From Clostridiales bacterium (lineage in GTDB: Bacteria; Bacillota; Clostridia; Christensenellales; CAG-138), in NCBI GenBank assembly GCA_004558525.1, contig SFCQ01000004.1:124001-188000 (forward strand): a stretch of 64,000 bases of DNA. Direction: 5' to 3'. The notes beneath the pieces were generated by a model. The model was not told where the DNA came from. It worked only from the letters and a program-made list of their open reading frames with translations, and did no database searches. The translations under genes were made by a program, and so were the position numbers. Each line of letters starts with the position of its first letter. The stretch's first letter is position 1. Shown one piece after another: positions 43,801 to 52,526 of the stretch.

Positions 43801-44643
43801 ATGGACAAACTGCTAATAATAGATGGCAGCAACCTGCTCTTTCAGATGTATTACGGCATGCCGGCGAGGATATTCGCAAAGGACGGCAGGCCTATACACG
43901 GCACAATAGGCTTTGTCGGCGCGCTCATAAGGGTAATACGCTCGATAAAGCCGACGCACGCCGCAGCCATATTCGATGGCGAGAACCCAAGCGAAAGAAG
44001 CGCGCTGTACGGCATGTACAAGGCCAACAGAACGGATTACAGCGGCATGAAGGTCGAGGATACGCCCTTTTCCCAGCTTAAGGACATATATTCTGCGCTT
44101 GATGCATTGAACATAAAGCATGCCGAAACCTGCGGCTGCGAAACGGACGACATAATAGCCGCATATGCGCACAGATACGGCGAGGCGTGTGAAATAGTAA
44201 TAATGTCATTTGACAGCGATTATTTTCAGCTCATAACAAAGAACGTTACCGTGCTTAGATACAGGGGAAAGAACACGACCCTATGCACCGAAGAGTATAT
44301 ATTGGAGAAATACGGCATAAGGCCAGGCGACTATGCCGATTTTAAGTCGCTTACGGGGGACAGTGCGGATAACATTAAGGGAGCCTGTAAGGTAGGCCCT
44401 AAAACCGCGGCGGAGCTTATAAACAGCTTTGGCGGCATAGAAGACATAATAGCCGCGGCGGATATGATAAAAAAGCCATCCATAAGGGAATCGATAATAA
44501 AAAGCGGCGAAAGGCTAAAGCTCAACAAAAGGCTTATCAGGCTTGACGGCGGCCATGCGCTGCCGTTTGAAAAAGAAGCCCTCGTCTTTCATGACATGGG
44601 TCAAACAAGCACCCGGCTGTTAAAAGAGCTTGGCGTATTATAA
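43801..44643 (+). CDS. Stand-alone 5'-3' exonuclease (PolA N-domain type)
   Basis: 280 residues, equal to the 5' nuclease domain of DNA polymerase I without polymerase. Acidic metal-site residues are visible in LLIIDGSNLLFQMYYG, FDGENPSERSALY, ETCGCETDDIIA, FDSDYFQL and LTGDSADNIKGACKVGPKTA (H3TH helix). It removes flaps and RNA primers. Whether a full polA exists elsewhere cannot be seen here. Confidence 0.92.
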   Translation: MDKLLIIDGSNLLFQMYYGMPARIFAKDGRPIHGTIGFVGALIRVIRSIKPTHAAAIFDGENPSERSALYGMYKANRTDYSGMKVEDTPFSQLKDIYSALDALNIKHAETCGCETDDIIAAYAHRYGEACEIVIMSFDSDYFQLITKNVTVLRYRGKNTTLCTEEYILEKYGIRPGDYADFKSLTGDSADNIKGACKVGPKTAAELINSFGGIEDIIAAADMIKKPSIRESIIKSGERLKLNKRLIRLDGGHALPFEKEALVFHDMGQTSTRLLKELGVL

Positions 44644-44666
44644 TTATAGTATAGTTTGCAGAATGT

Positions 44667-44696
44667 CAAAAAAAGTGGCTATTCGCCACTTTTTCG
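44667..44696. terminator. GTGGC-family bidirectional terminator, copy 5
   Basis: AAAAAGTGGC / GCCACTTTTT with loop TATTC, between convergent exonuclease and HAD genes. Confidence 0.85.
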
Positions 44697-44719
44697 AGCT
44701 TTCACAGGCTGTAGTTTAT

Positions 44720-45544
44720 TCATTGCTTATTCGGGAACACTATGCCGGTAAGCTCGCAAAAGCTGTGTATAACATAGTCCGGCTTTATGTCGTTGCGCTC
44801 AAGGTGCCTGGCCAAAGCCTTCTCCCTTTCGTAATCCTCAGGCAGCCAGCTCGTTATCTTGAGCAGCTTTTCGGAGTAGTCGTTATCCTCCCTGAAATAA
44901 TTGGCCCAAACTGCCGTAACGCCCGCCGCCTTGGCCATATAAACGTCCTTTGTAAGGCTGTCGCCAACGTATACGACCTCGCCGGGGAGGTAGCCCTCCC
45001 TTTGGCATATGCCGCTTAGCAGCTCAACGTCCGGCTTGCGCCTGTGTACGGGTATCACCTTTTCGTTTGCCGCGTAGCTGCTTTGGAAGCCGCTTTCAAA
45101 CGCGTATATATGCTTGAAGTACTTTTCCACGCCAAGCTTTTGCAGCCGGTATACGCCTGTTTCCTGCGATGATTCCGTGTAGCCTATAAGCGTTATGCCG
45201 TTGTTGTAAAGCGTATCGAGGGTGGCCTCCGCCCCGCTGAAAAGGTGGAGGTGGCTGTTGCGTATTGAGTTGAATTTCTGGAAAGCGGGCCTGAACACCT
45301 GCTTTAGCTCATCGTCGCTCAGCTTGGGATACTTTTTGCGTATGGAAGGCAGCTGCAAGGTGGCATAGGGGTATTCCACCGAGCCCAGGCGCTGATGCGT
45401 CATGCGGTATTCGTCAAGAAGCGCGTCCTCGTCTATGCCTGTAATGGCCGCTATCTCATCGGCCATTGCATAGAATGCGGGCACAAAAAAACCGGACCAA
45501 TCATATATAGTATCGTCAAGATCGCTGACAAGCAGTTTTATCAT
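44720..45544 (-). CDS. HAD-superfamily hydrolase
   Basis: 274 residues from ATG 45544 (an in-frame TTG four codons upstream overlaps the GGGGG ribosome-binding site). Motif I DLDDTIYDWSG (nucleophile Asp and acid/base Asp), motif II GYTESS, motif III Lys in VEKY region, motif IV VYVGDSLTKDV. Large helical cap between motifs I and II (C1-type). Probably a phosphatase of small metabolites; substrate not predictable. Confidence 0.9.
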   Translation of the reverse strand: MIKLLVSDLDDTIYDWSGFFVPAFYAMADEIAAITGIDEDALLDEYRMTHQRLGSVEYPYATLQLPSIRKKYPKLSDDELKQVFRPAFQKFNSIRNSHLHLFSGAEATLDTLYNNGITLIGYTESSQETGVYRLQKLGVEKYFKHIYAFESGFQSSYAANEKVIPVHRRKPDVELLSGICQREGYLPGEVVYVGDSLTKDVYMAKAAGVTAVWANYFREDNDYSEKLLKITSWLPEDYEREKALARHLERNDIKPDYVIHSFCELTGIVFPNKQ

Positions 45545-45654
45545 ACAAGCCCCCAAAAATGCAGCAATAGTGTAGCTTGCATATTACAATATAGCGCAGG
45601 CAAAGTCAACACGTTAAATAGCGAAGCGATACGGACCCGCCGTGCTTAATTGTA

Positions 45655-45683
45655 TTGCAAGTTGATGTAAAACATTGTACAAT
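45655..45683 (+). promoter_or_regulatory. Candidate promoter of the RDD gene
   Basis: TTGCAA (45655-45660), 17-bp spacer, TACAAT (45678-45683), about 94 bp upstream of the GTG start. Confidence 0.5.
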
Positions 45684-45776
45684 AATGTCAAAGCGCTATT
45701 GTGGCGGTATACCGCTCGTCGGCTTGCATAAAGGCAGGTTATCTTGAGGTGCGGAGCCGCGGAAAGGGGAGCGGAA

Positions 45777-46526
45777 GTGTTCGATCTGCAAAAGGCAAGC
45801 TTTTTGAAGAGGGCTTCGGCATTTCTTTTTGACGGGATACTTATAGGCGTATTGGCCGTCGGTTTCGGCTTCCTGCTCTCTTTGCTGCTCAATTATGACG
45901 GCAGCTATGCGCGGCTTTCGGGCCTGTATGATAAGTATGAGCAGAAGTACCGGATAAGCTTTGATATAGCTGACGGGGATTATGCCGCTTTAGATGAAGA
46001 AACGCTTGAAAGATACGAAAAAGCTTATTCCGAGCTTAATGCCGACGGCGAGGCTAACGCCGCTTTTTCAATGGTGGTGTATCTGTCGCTTATAATAATC
46101 ACCTTCGGCGTGCTGCTTGCGTATATGGCGCTTGAGTTCGTGGTTCCGCTATTTCTTAAAAACGGGCAGACGCTGGGTAAAAAAATATTCGGCATCGCCG
46201 TCATGAGGACGGACGGCATACGCATATCACCTCTTATCCTTCTTATAAGAACACTTTTGGGAAAATATACGATAGAGACAATGACCCCCATACTTGTTGT
46301 ATTTTTAACGGTATTCGCGGGGCTTGGATATATTGGATTGGTCGCGCTTGCGGGGCTTGCGCTGCTGCAAATACTGCTTATGGCATTCACAAAGACCAAT
46401 TCCGCAATACATGACGTGCTTGCGCGCACGGTGGTCGTGGATCTTGCGAGCCAGATGATATTTGACGACGAGCAGCACAAGCGGCAAAAGCTTGAAGAAT
46501 ACGCCAGCTATAACCCGTACGGCTGA
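45777..46526 (+). CDS. RDD-family membrane protein
   Basis: 249 residues from a GTG with AAAGGGGAGCGG upstream; the TTG further 5' has no such site. RDD motifs FLKRASAFLFDGILIG and GQTLGKKIFGIAVMRTDGIRISPLILLIRTLLGKY, with about five membrane segments and a charged external loop (about 50-80). Role unclear; some RDD proteins are linked to ion antiport. Confidence 0.85.
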   Translation: MFDLQKASFLKRASAFLFDGILIGVLAVGFGFLLSLLLNYDGSYARLSGLYDKYEQKYRISFDIADGDYAALDEETLERYEKAYSELNADGEANAAFSMVVYLSLIIITFGVLLAYMALEFVVPLFLKNGQTLGKKIFGIAVMRTDGIRISPLILLIRTLLGKYTIETMTPILVVFLTVFAGLGYIGLVALAGLALLQILLMAFTKTNSAIHDVLARTVVVDLASQMIFDDEQHKRQKLEEYASYNPYG

Positions 46527-46611
46527 TACGGCCGGAGCCTGACCCGCTGAGCTTAAGCGTTAAAAACAATAACAATAAATCAAAAAATAAGAAGCAAGGA
46601 AAAGAGAGCGT

Positions 46612-47715
46612 ATGAAAGTCGAATTGCGAAACATAACAAAGGTTTTTCCGGGGCGCAGCAAAAAGCAGAACGAAGAGGTGGTTGCGGTAGATAACTGCAG
46701 CATAACCATACCGGACGGTAAGCTTATAGGCCTGCTTGGGCCCTCCGGCTGCGGCAAAAGCACCACGCTTTATATGATATGCGGCCTGCAAAAGCCAACA
46801 AAGGGCCAGATATTCTTTGGCGAGGACGATGTTACGGAGCTTGCGCCGGAAAACAGGGGCGTCGGGCTGGTGTTCCAGAACTATGCGCTTTATCCGCATC
46901 TCACAGTAAAGCAGAACATACTTTTCCCGCTTCAAAACCTTAAGGGGGAGGACAGGCCCTCCAAGGAGGAGATGCTCAAAAGGGCGTATGAAACGGCAAA
47001 ACTCGTGCAGATAAGCGAGCTTATGGACAGGAAGCCGAGCGAGCTTTCCGGCGGCCAGCAGCAGCGCGTGGCGATAGCGCGCGCGCTCGTTAAGATGCCC
47101 AGGGTGCTGCTGCTTGACGAGCCTCTTTCCAACCTTGACGCAAGGCTCAGGCTGCAAACAAGGGAGGAGATACGCCGTATACAGCGCGAAACGAAAATAA
47201 CCACCGTGTTCGTTACCCACGACCAGGACGAGGCCATGAGCATTTCCGACTATATAGTGGTTATGAAGCAGGGCGTGGTGCAGCAGATAGGCAAGCCGCA
47301 GGAGGTATATGACGATCCGGACAATCTGTTCGTAGCCAAATTCCTCGGCACGCCGCCTATAAACGTGTTCAGCGGGCATATAAAGGACAATACGGTATTC
47401 ATCGGCGGCGAGGGCGTGCTCAGGACCAAGTCCGCTCCGGACGGCGAGGTATATATAGGCGTGCGTCCTGAAGGGTTCATACTTAACGATAGCGGCGCGC
47501 TTGGCTGCGAGCTGAGCAGGATAGAGGTAATGGGCAGGGACATGAGCATAATTTCAAAGAACGATGCTTCTGTAAACGAGACTATACGTTCAATAATAAA
47601 TTCCGATATAAAGGCCGATCCGGGCGCAAAGACCGTCCGCTTCGACATAAAGCCGCACAAGCTGTTCTTATTCGATAAGGAAAGCGAAAAGCGGATACGC
47701 TTTGAGGTGGAATAA
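46612..47715 (+). CDS. ABC transporter ATPase, MalK/UgpC type
   Basis: 367 residues. Walker A GPSGCGKST, signature LSGGQQQRVAIARAL, Walker B LLLDEPLSNLD, then a C-terminal TOBE/OB regulatory domain (about 240-367). Energises a carbohydrate-type importer with the permeases and binding protein encoded next. Having the ATPase gene first in the operon is less common for sugar ABC systems, which often borrow a shared ATPase. Confidence 0.94.
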   Translation: MKVELRNITKVFPGRSKKQNEEVVAVDNCSITIPDGKLIGLLGPSGCGKSTTLYMICGLQKPTKGQIFFGEDDVTELAPENRGVGLVFQNYALYPHLTVKQNILFPLQNLKGEDRPSKEEMLKRAYETAKLVQISELMDRKPSELSGGQQQRVAIARALVKMPRVLLLDEPLSNLDARLRLQTREEIRRIQRETKITTVFVTHDQDEAMSISDYIVVMKQGVVQQIGKPQEVYDDPDNLFVAKFLGTPPINVFSGHIKDNTVFIGGEGVLRTKSAPDGEVYIGVRPEGFILNDSGALGCELSRIEVMGRDMSIISKNDASVNETIRSIINSDIKADPGAKTVRFDIKPHKLFLFDKESEKRIRFEVE

Positions 47716-47716
47716 A

Positions 47717-48661
47717 ATGGTAGAAAGCAAGCAGAAGTGGAAGGCGTGGCTGTATCTGGCCCCGGCAATAGCCTTGCTGCTGGTGTTTACGGTATGGCCG
47801 ATAATAAACACGGTGCGCATGGCGTTCCTTGAAGGGTACAGGGGGCTTGAGGCGGCAAACGGGCAAACCTTCCAAATAGGCGTAGAGAACTTTGTAAAGG
47901 TAGTAAAGTATAAAAGGTTCCTCAGCTGCCTTAAGAATACGGTGCTGCTGTGCGTGCTTACCGTGCCCATATCCAGCTTTTTGGCGCTGCTGGTGGCGGT
48001 GTTCCTCAATTCGATAAAGTGGCTGCAAAAGCCGCTGCAAACGGTGTTCTTTTTGCCGTATGTAACGAACTCTATCGCAATAGGCATGGTGTTTGCCGCA
48101 ATGTTCAATATCGTAGGCAGCTTTTACGGCACCGAAAATGAGATAGTGGTAACGGCCGGCATAATAAACAACATAATAGAGTTCTTTGGCGGCAAGGCCA
48201 TAAACTGGATAAACTACGGCTCATCCTACATAGCCAACATAACCGTTATGGTAATATACATCGTGTGGAACGCGCTGCCGTTTAAGATACTTATTCTGCT
48301 TGGCGGGCTGCAAAGCATAAACAAGCAGTATTATGAGGCCGCCAAGGTGGACGGTACGTCAAGAACAAGGATATTCACAAGGATAACCGTGCCGCTGCTT
48401 TCGCCAATGCTGGCGTATGTCGTCATAACCGGCTTTATAGGCGGGTTCAAGGAATACACCAGTATAATCGGCATATTCGGCGAATCCATGGGCCCGGCCG
48501 ACGATGCCGGCAGGCTCAACACCATGGTCGGCTTTATATACGACGCTATAGAAAGCAACAACCAGGGCAGGGCGAGCGCGGCAGCGCTTATACTGTTCGT
48601 GATAATTCTTGCGGTAACGCTCATCAATTTGCAGGTAAGCAAAAAGAGCGTGCATTATTGA
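47717..48661 (+). CDS. Carbohydrate ABC transporter permease (MalF-like)
   Basis: 314 residues from the ATG 2 bp after the ATPase stop, with GAGGTGG as ribosome-binding site. Six hydrophobic helices; the EAA loop is YYEAAKVDGTSRTRIFTRITVPLL, which contacts the ATPase. Ends just before the second permease. Confidence 0.93.
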   Translation: MVESKQKWKAWLYLAPAIALLLVFTVWPIINTVRMAFLEGYRGLEAANGQTFQIGVENFVKVVKYKRFLSCLKNTVLLCVLTVPISSFLALLVAVFLNSIKWLQKPLQTVFFLPYVTNSIAIGMVFAAMFNIVGSFYGTENEIVVTAGIINNIIEFFGGKAINWINYGSSYIANITVMVIYIVWNALPFKILILLGGLQSINKQYYEAAKVDGTSRTRIFTRITVPLLSPMLAYVVITGFIGGFKEYTSIIGIFGESMGPADDAGRLNTMVGFIYDAIESNNQGRASAAALILFVIILAVTLINLQVSKKSVHY

Positions 48662-48669
48662 GGTGTACT

Positions 48670-49557
48670 ATGGACGGCATTAAAGTTATGCGGGAGCGCG
48701 ATATAGGCTCCGCCCGTTCGCACCAGAGGATAGTAGGAATAGCGGCGCAGGCGTTTTGCTATCTGTTCCTCATATTCATGGCGCTGGTGGTGCTTTTCCC
48801 GTTTTATTGGATGATAAACTCCTCGTTGAAGAGCCTTGCCGAATATAAGCAAAGCGTGCCCACGTTTTGGCCAAACAAGGTGCTTTGGAGCAACTATGCC
48901 GAGGCGTTCAGCTCGGCAAGCCTTGGCAGGCTGTTCCTTAACACGGCATACGTCGGCATAGTGTCCACCCTGCTTTCGCTGGTCATAACCATACTTTCTG
49001 CATTCGCGTTTGCAAGGCTTGAATTCAGGGGCAAGGATCTTCTGTTTTCGGCTCTGCTCGCTACTATGATGATACCGGGCGAGCTTTTCACCATAACCAA
49101 TTACAGCACGGTCACCATGCTCGGCTGGAGGAACACATACACGGTGCTTATCGTGCCCTTCCTCGTCAGCGTATTCTATATCTATCTTTTAAGGCAGAAC
49201 TTTTTGCAGATACCCAACGAGCTTTATCTTGCCGCCAAGGTGGACGGTACGAGCGACTTCAAATATCTGTGCAAGGTGATGATACCGCTTTCTCTGCCTA
49301 CGCTTATATCGATAACCATATTAAAGATGATGGGCGCGTGGAACTCCTACATATGGCCGAGGCTCGTGGCCAACGATGAAGCGCACAGGCTCATAACAAA
49401 CGGACTTAGGAACGCGTTTACGGATACTACGGGCGATGTTAATTATCCCGTGCAGATGGCGGCTGTCGCGCTCGTGTCGGCGCCGCTGTTCCTGGTGTTC
49501 GTGTTCCTGCGCAAATATATAATGAAGGGCGTTAGCCGAAGCGGCATAAAAGGTTAG
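48670..49557 (+). CDS. Carbohydrate ABC transporter permease (MalG-like)
   Basis: 295 residues from ATG 48670 (an upstream in-frame TTG lies at the preceding stop and lacks a site; GAGGTG precedes the ATG). Six helices, EAA loop LYLAAKVDGTSDFKYLCKVMIPLSLP. Partner of the upstream permease. Confidence 0.93.
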   Translation: MDGIKVMRERDIGSARSHQRIVGIAAQAFCYLFLIFMALVVLFPFYWMINSSLKSLAEYKQSVPTFWPNKVLWSNYAEAFSSASLGRLFLNTAYVGIVSTLLSLVITILSAFAFARLEFRGKDLLFSALLATMMIPGELFTITNYSTVTMLGWRNTYTVLIVPFLVSVFYIYLLRQNFLQIPNELYLAAKVDGTSDFKYLCKVMIPLSLPTLISITILKMMGAWNSYIWPRLVANDEAHRLITNGLRNAFTDTTGDVNYPVQMAAVALVSAPLFLVFVFLRKYIMKGVSRSGIKG

Positions 49558-49599
49558 CCAACCATATATGACAAACAAAGAAAGGTAAGGAAAACACAA

Positions 49600-51105
49600 A
49601 TGACAAAAAGAATCCTCTCCATTATGCTGGCAGTAATGCTTGTGCTTGGCGCGGTCGCCATGACCGCGTGCAGCGCCGGCAATACTCCCGCGGACAACGA
49701 TCAGCAGACAGCCGGGCCCGCCGATAACAGCGGCGCCAACACGGACGAGCCTGCACCCGTAGAGCCTGCCAAGGCGAAGGGCAACTTTGAAGTACCCGAA
49801 GCCGGTTATGACGGAAGCGAGGTCACCATAACCTTCTATCATACCATGGGTACCAACCTGAGCGACGTTCTCGACCTTTATATTGCCGAGTTCAACAAGC
49901 TCTACCCCAATATCCATATCGATTCCCAGAAGATAGGCAGCTATGACGACGTGCGCGACCAGGTCAGCACCGAGATCACCGTCGGCACCCAGCCCAACAT
50001 CGCTTACTGCTATCCCGACCACGTTGCGCTGTACAACCTTGCCGGCGCCGTGGCTACGCTGGATAACCTTATCGACAGCCAGATAGAGGTTGCCCGTGCG
50101 GACGGTTCAACCGAAATACTCGGCCTGACCGACGGGCAGAAGGCCGACTTCATCCCCGGTTACTATGCGGAAGGCGCCCAGTTTGGCGATGGGCTGATGT
50201 ACACCATGCCCTTCTCCAAGTCCACGGAGGTCCTTTATTACAACAAGACCTTCTTTGACGCCAACGGCCTTACCGTACCCACCACCTGGGAGGAGATGGA
50301 GGCTGCCTGCGCCAAGATAAAGGAGATTGACCCCAACTCCATACCCCTTGGGTATGACAGCGAAAGCAACTGGTTCATAACCATGTGCGAGCAGTACGGC
50401 TCCGAATACACCAGCGCGTCAGGCGACCATTACCTGTTCAATAACGAGACTAACCGCAGCTTTATCAAGATGTTCCGCGAATGGTACCAGAAGGGCTACC
50501 TGACCACCCAGAAGCTCTATGGCGCCTATACCTCCGGCTTGTTCACCTCCACCGGCGATGTAAAGAGCTATATGTCCATAGGCTCCTCCGCGGGCGCGAC
50601 CTATCAGCGTCCCGCCGCCGATGCTGACGGCAACTATCCCTTTGAGGTCGGCATCTCCACCATTCCGCAGCTTGGCAACGGCAACAACAAGGTAATCTCC
50701 CAGGGCCCGAGCGTATGCATATTCAAGAAGGATAACGCTCAGGAGGTAGTGGCCTCCTGGCTGTTCATCAAGTACCTGACCACCAGCGTGGATTTCCAGG
50801 CGGAGTTCTCAATGGCCTCCGGCTATGTTCCCGTGCTTAAGAGCGTGGCGAACAACGAAGCCTACGCTTCCTTCCTCGGCCAGGCTGACGGCGGCAAATT
50901 CATATCCGCCCTCAGCGCAAAGGTCTGCCTTGAGCAGGAGGAGTACTATTATACCTCCCCCGCATTCAACGGCTCTTCCACCGCGCGCGACCAGGTAGGC
51001 GCGCTTCTTACCAAGTGCCTTACCGCTGACGATGGCGGCGATGCGGACGCCATGATAGAGCAGGCGTTTGAAGACGCCATAAGCGAGTGCGAGTATCACG
51101 GTTAA
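49600..51105 (+). CDS. Extracellular solute-binding lipoprotein
   Basis: 501 residues. Signal peptide with lipobox MTAC (Cys25), a Pro/Asp/Asn-rich linker (about 26-65), then a family-1 sugar-binding fold (ITFYHTMGTNLSDVLDLYIAEFNKLYPNI; PFSKSTEVLYYNKTFFDANGL). It captures the substrate outside the cell for the two permeases. Its codons favour ATC, ACC and CTG over the ATA/AGG-rich style of its neighbours, as for a very highly expressed gene. Substrate (oligosaccharide or glycerol phosphate type) cannot be fixed. Confidence 0.92.
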   Translation: MTKRILSIMLAVMLVLGAVAMTACSAGNTPADNDQQTAGPADNSGANTDEPAPVEPAKAKGNFEVPEAGYDGSEVTITFYHTMGTNLSDVLDLYIAEFNKLYPNIHIDSQKIGSYDDVRDQVSTEITVGTQPNIAYCYPDHVALYNLAGAVATLDNLIDSQIEVARADGSTEILGLTDGQKADFIPGYYAEGAQFGDGLMYTMPFSKSTEVLYYNKTFFDANGLTVPTTWEEMEAACAKIKEIDPNSIPLGYDSESNWFITMCEQYGSEYTSASGDHYLFNNETNRSFIKMFREWYQKGYLTTQKLYGAYTSGLFTSTGDVKSYMSIGSSAGATYQRPAADADGNYPFEVGISTIPQLGNGNNKVISQGPSVCIFKKDNAQEVVASWLFIKYLTTSVDFQAEFSMASGYVPVLKSVANNEAYASFLGQADGGKFISALSAKVCLEQEEYYYTSPAFNGSSTARDQVGALLTKCLTADDGGDADAMIEQAFEDAISECEYHG

Positions 51106-51111
51106 ACGAAT

Positions 51112-52485
51112 ATGAAAAGGCTTGCCGCAGCGACGCTGCTTTTGGCCGTTTGCCTTATCGCAGGCTGCTCCGCCATGCCGCAGGATGTACTGCCCAGCAT
51201 GGCGGGGGCGGCAGCCACGCTGGAGCAAACGGCTGATGCGGCCGTAAGTGAAGCCGGCACAGAGGCTCAGGATAACGGCGAGGTTATAGACTACGCGGCC
51301 GAAGCGAAGATGGGCGGCAGCGAGACCGCAAAGCAGGAGGTTACCGTTGCTGCTTATGTGGACGGGGATACGGTCCACTTCAGCGTGCCGGAAAGCGTTG
51401 ACCCCTCCGGCGTGCTGAAGGCCCGCTTTATAGGCGTAGATACGCCCGAATCCACCGGAAAGATAGAGGAATACGGCAAAAAGGCCGCCGGCTTTACGAA
51501 GGAAAGGCTAAGCGATGCCAGGAGCATAGTGATAGAATCCGACAACGGGAGCTGGAACCTTGACTCCACCGGCGGAAGGAGCCTTGTTTGGGTATGGTAT
51601 AAGCCGCAGGACGCAGGCGGCTACCGCAACCTTAACATAGAGCTTTTGCAGCAGGGGCTTGCTGTTCCCTATTCGTCAAGCAACAACCGCTTAGGCTCCG
51701 TGTGCATGGCCGCGATAGCGCAGGCCAGGCGGGATAAGCTCAACATATATTCGGGAGAGAAGGATCCGGACTTCTACTATGGCGACGCCGTTGAGCTTAC
51801 GTTAAAGGAGCTGAGGCTCAACATAGCTGATTACGAGGGCGTGAAGGTCGCCTTTGAGGGCGTTATAACAATAAACGGCGGCAACAGCGTTTTTGTTGAG
51901 CAGTATGACGAGGAGACGGGGCTTTGCTACGGCATGAGCGTGTACTATGGCTACGGCATGTCGGGAGCCGGCCTTGATATACTCTCCGTCGGCAATCTTT
52001 CAAGGATAGTCGGCACCGTGCAGTATTATGAAGCCGGGGACAGGTACCAGGTTTCCGGCCTGAGCTACAGGCAGATGAAGCCGGACGCGCCCGATAATAT
52101 CAAAAAAATAGCCTCCGGCTACGAGCCGCGCTATGCCGAGATAACGGCCGCTGATTTTGCAGGCGCCGCCGTTAAGCTTGACGGTGAAAACAGGGCGCAG
52201 GAGCTTGAGCTTAGCGAGCTTTTGATGGACACTACGGTATCGATGAAGGCGCTTAAGGTAAAAAGCGTATATATCGAGGATAACGGCAAGGCTACGCTCA
52301 GCTGCGAAAGCTCCGGCGCGGAAGTGAGCGTGCGCGTTGAGGCGCTTACAAACGCAGACGGCGAGCCGGTGATAACAAAGGCGCTCAAAGGCAAACGCAT
52401 AGACGTTAAAGGCGTTGTGGACAGCCATAACGGCTTTAAGCAGGTGCATGTATTCCTGCCGGAGGGCGTTGCGGTAAAGAAGTAA
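51112..52485 (+). CDS. Lipoprotein with staphylococcal-nuclease-like domain and OB-like tail
   Basis: 457 residues. Lipobox IAGC (Cys19). Residues about 76-200 match the SNase fold with key residues present: D84/D86 in DGDT, R105, D110, T111, E113 in ARFIGVDTPEST, and R156 in GGRSLVWVW, matching the catalytic set Asp21, Arg35, Asp40, Thr41, Glu43, Arg87. Two further beta-rich segments (about 205-310 and 360-455) look like OB folds. Predicted surface nuclease. It begins 6 bp after the solute-binding protein stop. Confidence 0.82.
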   Translation: MKRLAAATLLLAVCLIAGCSAMPQDVLPSMAGAAATLEQTADAAVSEAGTEAQDNGEVIDYAAEAKMGGSETAKQEVTVAAYVDGDTVHFSVPESVDPSGVLKARFIGVDTPESTGKIEEYGKKAAGFTKERLSDARSIVIESDNGSWNLDSTGGRSLVWVWYKPQDAGGYRNLNIELLQQGLAVPYSSSNNRLGSVCMAAIAQARRDKLNIYSGEKDPDFYYGDAVELTLKELRLNIADYEGVKVAFEGVITINGGNSVFVEQYDEETGLCYGMSVYYGYGMSGAGLDILSVGNLSRIVGTVQYYEAGDRYQVSGLSYRQMKPDAPDNIKKIASGYEPRYAEITAADFAGAAVKLDGENRAQELELSELLMDTTVSMKALKVKSVYIEDNGKATLSCESSGAEVSVRVEALTNADGEPVITKALKGKRIDVKGVVDSHNGFKQVHVFLPEGVAVKK

Positions 52486-52526
52486 AGAATCAAACTAAAT
52501 CTAACTAAACGAAAGAGGGAGAAAAG

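Noticed and set aside
46387..47379. 330-codon minus-strand frame opposite the RDD and ABC ATPase genes
   Set aside because: Both plus-strand genes are well supported; the antisense frame shows no family motif.
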